Source: Augochlora pura (taxonomy: Eukaryota; Arthropoda; Insecta; Hymenoptera; Halictidae). Taken from it: 64,000 nt of DNA. The stretch spans positions 1,922,001 to 1,986,000 of the forward strand of contig NC_135781.1 of NCBI RefSeq assembly GCF_028453695.1, in the 5' to 3' direction. Under the pieces are notes generated by a model, which saw nothing but the letters and a program-made list of their open reading frames with translations, was not told the origin of the DNA and searched no databases. Of the stretch, positions 57,261 through 64,000 are shown piece by piece; the stretch's first letter is position 1, and each line of letters opens with the position of its first letter. A program made the position numbers and the translations under genes.

Positions 57261-58967
57261 CTTGTTCTATAACTACGCTTTCCAATTACCATACCGATGC
57301 AATATCTTACCATTTCATAATTGGCCACGCAAACAACGTTACGATTCACCATCGAAAAAAAAGAGAGACGAGCGTGATCGATCCGAGGCAACGAATTAAA
57401 ATTAATCAATCCGTCCAATTAGAGGTGCGCGCCGTCAACGTGCAATTTTCGATCGCTCGGTCAGAAATCTCGACGGGGTAAAATTTCATCCGGGTGAGTT
57501 GCTGAAATCCGGACGCCGGACCCAATGAAATCTAACAATCGGTTTCCGAGCACAGTTCCGTGGCCCGGGTTTATTGCCTACGGCAACGCGCTATCCGCGC
57601 GCCGGAACAAAATTAATGAACAGGCGGAGGAGAGTCGAACATTAAATACGGTGAGATTTCGGTGCGCGCGATCGGGTCTTTCGGACGATTTCGAGAATTC
57701 ACTCGAGTCAACGGGAAAACACGATTGGGACTTTACGGCCAACGGGGGGGAAGCGAAGTCCCGAGGACCGAGAAGAAGAAGAAGAAGGGGAGAGGCATGT
57801 GCGATGCGCGCACACAGCTCGAAGGAGGCGCGGTTTCAAGCCGTGACAGTTCGAATCATTCGGGAAGTTGGCGGCGACGAGAGGCGAGCGGCGGAAAACT
57901 AAATGGCACGTCCAAGCGCGGAAGTTCGTTTACGATCGTTTATGTGCGAACGATTTCGAGTGCCACGGGGAAATAAAAACTCTGTTCGGGACGCATTAAA
58001 GCTGGACCGCTTCTTCTTTGAGCTGCCAAATCGAGTCGTCGATTCTTAGGCGATAGGACGAGAAGCGATTATTACGGCGACCGAATTTTCGTGTCGATGC
58101 TAATTTTAATTCGAGTTTAGGGCAATATTTAATTTCAGTTCGTTTCAAGATTTTATGGATTTTATATTAAATTACCTTACATTATATTACACTATTTGTT
58201 ATCAATATCAAATTTACCAATAATCACCTTCGCAACAAAATGCTTTCCACTACCACGCTTCGATCAAAGAATTAAACAATTCCCTCCATACGCGATCAAA
58301 TTAAAAAATCGATCTTTGTACAAACGATCTAACAGATCATAGCCAACGTTATCGCGATAACACAGTCCGCGTCCGCTGACAAGAGGCGATCCGGTTCAGC
58401 CGGATCCGCGTGGAGGAGGCGTCTTGGGCCCGTACGGGCGGCATTGTCGGCGCCCAGCGAAGCAGATCGCGCGAGTGGAAACTAACACGTCTTTTGTCGC
58501 ATGACTAATTGAGGCCGATGTATAATGGGCCGCCGGCAAAAACTTGGCCACTCGCGCCGGACATTCTCTCTCTCTCTTCGTGGCGGAGGCGGCGAGGGTC
58601 AAAGGGCGAGGACGAGGAGGATGAGCACGGGCGCTACGCTGGAAAACGGAACGGCGAGAGGGAGGGGGGTGAGGGGGGCGAGGGGCAGGCAACGCGGACG
58701 GCAACGGGATGCATTCAGGTGTGCGCGACTCCGCGGGATAAAGGATGGCGGAGTAGAGAGACTTTGGTAATGCCGGGCTTTACGCGGCGAATAATCAATG
58801 CATCCTGGTGTGCAGCCTCTCTCTCCCTCTCCCTCTCTCTCACTCTCTTTCTCTTCTCGGTGCTGCACGGGCGGTTACACCGAGATAAATGTAATGCGGC
58901 GAACCTACTTACGTCCTTCACGTACCGGGTGTATCAGAGGAATCGACGAACGGACGGCGAACTATGC
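57261..58967. other. Unique DNA with short microsatellites, no gene confirmed
   Basis: CpG-rich at 57420-57960 and 58360-58780, AT-rich between. A GAA run lies at 57771-57788. Short CT runs lie near 58566 and 58818-58856. The 176-codon plus-strand frame at 58509 is opposed by minus-strand frames, and no domain is recognised. Confidence 0.45.
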
Positions 58968-59240
58968 AAGTCGAAATATATACTGGATGCTATAGTAAGT
59001 GGAAAATTGAAGTGGTCGGAATCGGAGAATTTTTCGTAGAAATTGGACAAATCGGTGCATTAATATTTTTAGGTTGAAAACGAAACTGCATTCAAATTAA
59101 ATACTTTCTTTAAGTCGAAATGAATACTGGATGCTATAGTATGTGAATTGGAATCTGAGAATTTTTCGTAGAAATTTGGATAAATCGGTGCAGTCTCATT
59201 TCTAGGTTTAAAATGAAACTGCATTCAAATAAAAGAACCA
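58968..59240. repeat. 144-bp tandem duplication
   Basis: AAGTCGAAATATATACTGGA at 58968 recurs as AAGTCGAAATGAATACTGGA at 59112. GAGAATTTTTCGTAGAAATT and GAAACTGCATTCAAAT also recur in register. Confidence 0.95.
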
Positions 59241-59271
59241 TAAAACGCATTAAAATTGCACGATAAATATC

Positions 59272-59360
59272 AAATAAATGGAAATTATACAATTGGTATA
59301 AAATAAATTGCAATTATACGATTACTATAAAATAAATTGAAATTACCCAGTAAATCGAAA
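59272..59360. repeat. 29-bp tandem repeat, 3 copies
   Basis: AAATAAATTGAAATTATACG-like units begin at 59272, 59301 and 59330 in exact 29-bp steps. Confidence 0.9.
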
Positions 59361-60160
59361 ATAAATGCTTGACATGATCGAAAACTATCGTAATTGATAA
59401 CGCCACAGTAACCGGGCGCTCCAATAAATCAGACCCGACGTTCTATTACGTACATAACCTCTTGTCGCGGGTTATGCGATTGGCACGGTAGACCGGTTTC
59501 GCGGATTCGTTTTGAATATAAAAGGCGGTTCAGCGGGGAAAAAAGGCGTCGGAAACCGGGCCAATAATAAAAACGGATTCTTATTGCACTAGAGAGGCGG
59601 GAGGGGAAGGGGTATAGAGTGCCGCGCGAGAGTTTTTGAACAGCGAAGAAGAAGAGGCGCCGTAGGAGGAAGGAGGAGGAGTGAGAGTATATTTAGTGGC
59701 AGTGGACTCCACCCGCTGTCCGCCCAATATTAACTCGCGCCATAATGCGCTAAATTCCTACCACCATTCCGGGCATCCTTCCTTCCTCCCCCGGAGCAAA
59801 GAGAGCTTTAAATCTCCCCCTCTCTCTCTCTCTCTTTCACGGTTGTACCCCGAAGTAACCGGCAACCTGTGCCGCGCGGCTCGTATATCCTTAAGTCCGT
59901 TTCGAACAATCGCACACCGCGCTCTTTCTTTTCCTTTCTCTTCTGCAGTTATGCCGAGCGAAATTCGCTAGCAAGCGGAGCAAGCTACCCCCTCAAGCAA
60001 TGCGCGCGAACGCTACGCCCGCGGAAAAATTGGGTATTTCCTTCTGAACCGGATCCAATTTCCTCGACCGGCGCGGACTGCTTGCGAGATTGTTTACCAT
60101 AGATCTCGTGGAACGATGAACGCGGATCAGCGGTCATCAACACCCTGTAATTGCACCGTT
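59361..60160. other. Unique DNA, no gene seen
   Basis: Mixed sequence with purine-rich DNA near 59595-59690 and a (CT)n run at 59818-59835. No supportable gene. Confidence 0.5.
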
Positions 60161-60268
60161 CCATATGGAGAGAGCCAAAAGAAGCATTCGCGACATGTTA
60201 TGCTTCGCTGCTTTAAAAAAGGCAACAGCGCAAAGGACACTGCAGACGAGATTTGCACCGTTCACTAA
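60161..60268 (+). pseudogene. Mariner-like transposase N-terminal fragment
   Basis: In the frame of the codon at 60185 the sequence reads HSRHVMLRCFKKGNSA followed by KDTADEICTVH and a TAA stop at 60266-60268. The pattern R-H-x-x-L-x-x-F-x-K-G-x-x-A followed by an I-C-x-V-[YH] helix is characteristic of the first helix-turn-helix of Tc1/mariner transposases, which binds the terminal repeat. The similarity runs from a few residues before HSRH to the stop. There is no recognisable DDE catalytic domain downstream, so this is a truncated or internally deleted copy. Terminal repeats were not found with confidence. Confidence 0.7.
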
Positions 60269-62560
60269 TCGGTAATAAATGAATAATAATGAGATAAAAT
60301 ATTATTTGTTAGGTTATGTTCTTAATTTTGATCAAGGGTACGAAGCGTCGCTATAGGTCACAAGGTTAAACAGAATTTAGTGAAAAACACGTGAAATAGA
60401 ATTTCGCGCGTCTAGTAAAATAACAAAGAATGAAGATTGTAGCGAAAGGTTTAATCCGCGGAACAAACGTTTGCCAGGCGATCGTTTAATGTCTAATTAC
60501 GCGTGCGAGCGAGCGAACTCGATCCGCGCCGGCGTTTTTGGCGTTGCTCTTCCGGCGGCCACGGCACGGATTCCTCTGCTACGCCTATGCAAATGAAACG
60601 GTCCTTTGTATGGACAGAGGTGCCGCGCGCGCGCGCGACAGAGTATGGTACGCGCGACAGAATGAACGATTTAATCGGTCCCCGGCAATTTGGGGTGGTC
60701 TGCCAACTTTGAGAACTTGATGAAAGCACGTGCTCTCTGTGCGCGCCAGCCATGAAATTATCGGCACCGGGGCGAAACCGTACTTCACCTATCGGCGGGC
60801 CGGGGGAAACCGTTCCGAATCCCCGTGTATCTATGAACCCTATCCTCCCTATCCTCCCCCCTTCGCCGCCGCCGCCGCCGCTCGATCTCATCGACCTCAA
60901 ACACGTCGACACGCTTCTGAATTGCGCTCGTAACGAGTTAAGTGACCCGGAGAGCTGCCGACGCTCGGTTCCAGGTGATGCCCGGGATACGGGACCGTGC
61001 AACTTTAAGACACTCGACCTACTCTTTTGTATCCCGTCGATTGCCCACCCCGCACACCCTCCTTTTCCGTTTCCGTTAAACCGCTCGATCCGTCGCCCCT
61101 GTACCCGCTCCTCCCCCACCCCACCCTCTACGCTCTTGCTCCACCGTCTCTTTTTCCGATCCCCCTTTCCGACAGAAACACGACAAATCGTTTTAGCGCG
61201 GCAACCTGGCGCGCTTTGCATTTCGGTCTTCGACGAATTTCGATTTTTTAGTTCGAGTTTTCTTTTATGGTACCTTTTTATTCGACTATATTATGTTGTA
61301 GTATACCACAGTACTTTTAATAATTTTCAGATGCGTTTTTCATTTGGTCCTTTGACGATTTTCGATTTTTCATTTTTATTCGACAATATTATATTATACC
61401 ATAGTATTTTTAATAATTTTTAGATGCGCTTTGCGTTTTGGCTTTCGACGAATTTCGATTTTTCTTTCTTATGAAGACGACACCATAGAAACAGCGATAA
61501 TAATTACACAAAATTGAATAATTATTAAATTACAAAACACACACGAAAATATCACACCCCTCTCCCTATTTAACGTAAACAATCTCTCGCAGGTTCTACA
61601 ACGCGTCCCGCTAAAAACAACAAACCTAAGCACCGACCAATTGCATCGAACCGAAGAATTTATCGAATAACCGCTTAACAATGCCGCGCGGTATCTTGCA
61701 TTCCCTCCGAGCTTCATCGATCGTTGTGTTCCGCGTGTGCATCTCGCCATGCAAGGATGCACACCATGCGCCTTAAACCTTAAGGCCACCGTAGAAAAGG
61801 AGCGGGGGGCAGAGAGAGGAGAGAAAAAAAGGGGAAGGAGCCTCGAAGGCCTCGGTGGCCTTTAGATCCCGCCGTGGCCCGCCACCGGGGGTCATCCACG
61901 AGCGACCCCGGCAATGTTCCAAGGAGTCACGGGCGGTACCCGCGCGCGCGGCAGCGAGAAACTTTTCAATCGATTTATACCCGGTTCCACTTTCTTTCAT
62001 TCCCCGGTCTCCTCTCTTTATTCACTAAATTCACTTAGTCAAGTTTTATTCGTTCCGCCGCGCGGGGGGGAGAGAGAGGGAACTTACAACGCCGGTTCGG
62101 AACCCTCATCCTCATCCTCATCCTACTCCTTCTCTGTTCGCTCGATTATGCAACTTTTTCTTCCGCTCCGTACCACCTGCCGAGCCTCTCGCCCCTCGGC
62201 GGCCACACTGTACGATCCTCGACGTCTTCTATTTTCTCTCTCTCTCTCTCTCTCTCGTGTACACTTTTATCTGTACAAGTCGACGATCTTTGTAACCGGC
62301 GCGTAGGTAAAGAGGATCAGAAATCGATTCTGTGTTAGTGGAGGCGTGACGTAACCCTTTGGGAGGTTAGGAGGGTGTTTCGAGGTTATGATTGAGGGGA
62401 AGTGATTTTTTTAATAGGAAGAGAAATTGGGGAGTGATAATGTTATCGAGTTTGGAATATTGTTACAAAAGAGATTTTTATTTATTATTATTATTATTAT
62501 TATATATTAAAGGGCAAGTGAGGCACTTTTGGGTTTCAAGGGGTTAATGTATACAGGTTG
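60269..62560. other. Unique DNA, no gene confirmed
   Basis: AT-rich to 60440, where TTAAACCTTTCGCTAC (minus strand, ending near 60453) may be a decayed MITE end. CpG-rich at 60490-61200, with a 242-codon minus frame (60493-61221) opposed by a 223-codon plus frame (60752-61423). Both are low-information Arg/Ser/Pro/Gly-rich frames. AT-rich at 61250-61520. A short CT run lies at 62237-62257 and an ATT run at 62478-62500. A reverse TTAACCCCTTG end terminates at 62547. Confidence 0.4.
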
Positions 62561-62670
62561 GAGAAGATTACAATTATTTAGAAGATTGCAATAGCGAATA
62601 TTTTAATTTAGGAGATTTTAATAATGAATATTATAATTTAGAAGACTATAATAAAGAATACTATAGCTTT
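62561..62670. repeat. 30-bp AT-rich minisatellite, about 3.5 copies
   Basis: AGAAGATTGCAATAGCGAAT at 62580, AGGAGATTTTAATAATGAAT at 62610 and AGAAGACTATAATAAAGAAT at 62640 mark exact 30-bp steps. A partial unit precedes them. Confidence 0.9.
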
Positions 62671-64000
62671 AAACATTACACTAAAACCTTAAAAATCAAT
62701 TTCAACATGGAAATTCCACTTCGACCTTTCCGTTCACCGTCCGATCACCTTTTCGCGGAATTAACGAGCCTCTTACCTTCGACTCTCGACAACCCCCGAC
62801 GATCAACATTTATTATTCGAATTAGCCCGGGCATCAAACGGCGCCTCTACCCCCCTACCCCTCCCCCCGCCATTCGAAACGAGCGGCAACGGAGGAACAG
62901 CGGCCGATTGAAATTGAAAACGAGAACGAAATTGATCGTTAAACCGCGGATCCCGAGGACCGCGTGTCCTCGCCGCCGAAGGTGGCACGAAAAGCGGAAT
63001 GAATTCCGGAGGGCGAGGAGAGGGGGTAGGAGGAGGGGGTAGGGGGAAAGTTTTTTTTTTCCCCGGGATCGTGATGGTGGCGGTCGGTCGAAGGAATCCC
63101 GCCGCGCCCCCGGACGAATCCCATTTAAAACTTAGCCCGCCGCCGCCATATTTCAATTTGCAATGCAAAGAAATATCATCGTTTAAACGGCGCCGCTAAT
63201 CGAATATCGAACTTTCGTCGGGTATCGCGCGGATACGGGTTTTTTCTCACCCCCGATTCCGTTCCGGCGCTTTTTGCGCTTCTTTTAAGGCAACGAGGCG
63301 GGCGTTCGCGGACGGGACACCGGGGTGGAGTCTCTAGACGCGGGACGGTTCCGGGCGAGATCGGTTTACAGGTGAGATCGCGAAATGAATTTCCCGGAGC
63401 GCTGCTATTTCGACGGCGATTTTGTGGACTCGAGAAAATTAGCTCGCGACGAATTCGGAGAATTTTTGTGTGTAGAGTGGCGATGGATGGAAATTGGTCG
63501 GGGGAATTCTGGTGGGATTGGTAACCCTTTGCAGAAGAGTGGTGAATATAAGGCGATAGTGAAAAATTGATCTATCGTGGTCTAAAATCATTTTTATAGC
63601 AACAATTTTTGCTTATCCAATGATTTATTCTGAAATGAAAATCACAGTGTATGAAACTTTAAATCGCGTTTTATGGCAATGTTTATTGTATAACTGACGG
63701 AGTAAAAAATTCAAAAAAATTCCTGAACACAGTAAAGATCTTTCTGCAACACCTCTATTATTTATAATTTAAGCAGTACAATTCCGAACAAATACTTTGA
63801 ATTTCCATACGAAACAACTGCAACCACAAAGCCTTAACAATACCTTTTCAGTTCCCCTTACCTGATTTTACCACCTTGCTCCCCGAACCGCGACGCGAAA
63901 ATCGCGTGTCGAACGATCTCGGCCGATGCTTTAAGGTTAGAAAAATCGCTGGAAGATCGCCCGTCGTGTAACGCGGTAGCAAAGCAGCACCGAGAGAAGA
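62671..64000. other. Unique DNA, no gene confirmed
   Basis: G+C-rich at 62710-63380 with overlapping plus and minus frames of 111 and 121 codons and no domain. TAACCCTTTGCAG at 63521-63533 may be a decayed element end. AT-rich at 63560-63860. No gene is supportable to the end of the window. Confidence 0.45.

Noticed and set aside
60493..61423. Opposed frames of 242 (minus) and 223 (plus) codons
   Set aside because: They overlap on opposite strands in G+C-rich DNA with few stops, and I recognise no domain in either. Kept only as unconfirmed.
62346..62547. Possible fourth TTAA MITE between GTAACCCTTTGGG and the reverse TTAACCCCTTG end
   Set aside because: The left side lacks TTAA and the termini match only in TAACCC. 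Too weak to call an element.

Overview
The window looks like non-coding nuclear DNA from an insect, most likely a hymenopteran (bee or ant). The reasons are the alternation of AT-rich stretches with CpG-rich, G+C-rich stretches, very long (GA)n/(CT)n tracts, and repeat motifs that I associate with hymenopteran intergenic DNA, such as TTAACCCTTTSC ends and GTTATTAACGAAAAA..CCAAT.AGAGGCGAG. The assignment rests on recall of motif style and was not checked against a database. The sequence could be intergenic or lie inside a very long intron.

I found no protein-coding gene I can defend. The longest open frames fall into three groups: translations of simple repeats (Ser/Leu, Arg/Glu, Leu/Cys strings), translations of minisatellites, and accidental frames in G+C-rich DNA with no recognisable domain. 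I found no tRNA, rRNA or other RNA gene. The one stretch that reads as protein-derived is a short fragment at 60161-60268, resembling the N-terminal helix-turn-helix of a mariner transposase and ending in a stop.

What the window does contain is repeats. (1) Three complete MITE-like elements of about 251, 311 and 387 bp (9066, 15363, 49109) have TTAA at both ends and matching TTAACCCTT-type termini, as in non-autonomous piggyBac-type elements. Many solitary ends of the same kind are also present. (2) Two foldback elements (39226, 52193) carry long arms, and a 145-bp satellite (6232-7000) is built from the same arm sequence. (3) A GACGTC-rich family occurs at seven places (about 18.8, 20.7, 23.1-23.5, 32.9, 33.9, 34.4-34.7 and 57.0 kb). 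(4) A 44-bp tandem repeat at 1505-1769 contains a 16-bp palindrome. (5) There are numerous short minisatellites with periods of 12 to 187 bp. (6) Polypurine/polypyrimidine tracts of up to about 550 bp are spread across the window.

Layout: 0-6 kb, AT minisatellites, the palindrome array and CpG-rich unique DNA. 6-17 kb, the 145-bp satellite, long CT/GA tracts, two TTAA MITEs and the 187-bp repeat. 17-35 kb, purine-rich minisatellites, five of the GACGTC loci and pentamer arrays. 35-48 kb, GA tracts, a pentamer array, an AT-rich block and a foldback element. 48-64 kb, tandem duplications, a large TTAA MITE, a second foldback element, a triple minisatellite cluster, a GACGTC locus and the mariner fragment. 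No operon-like or pathway relationships can be inferred.
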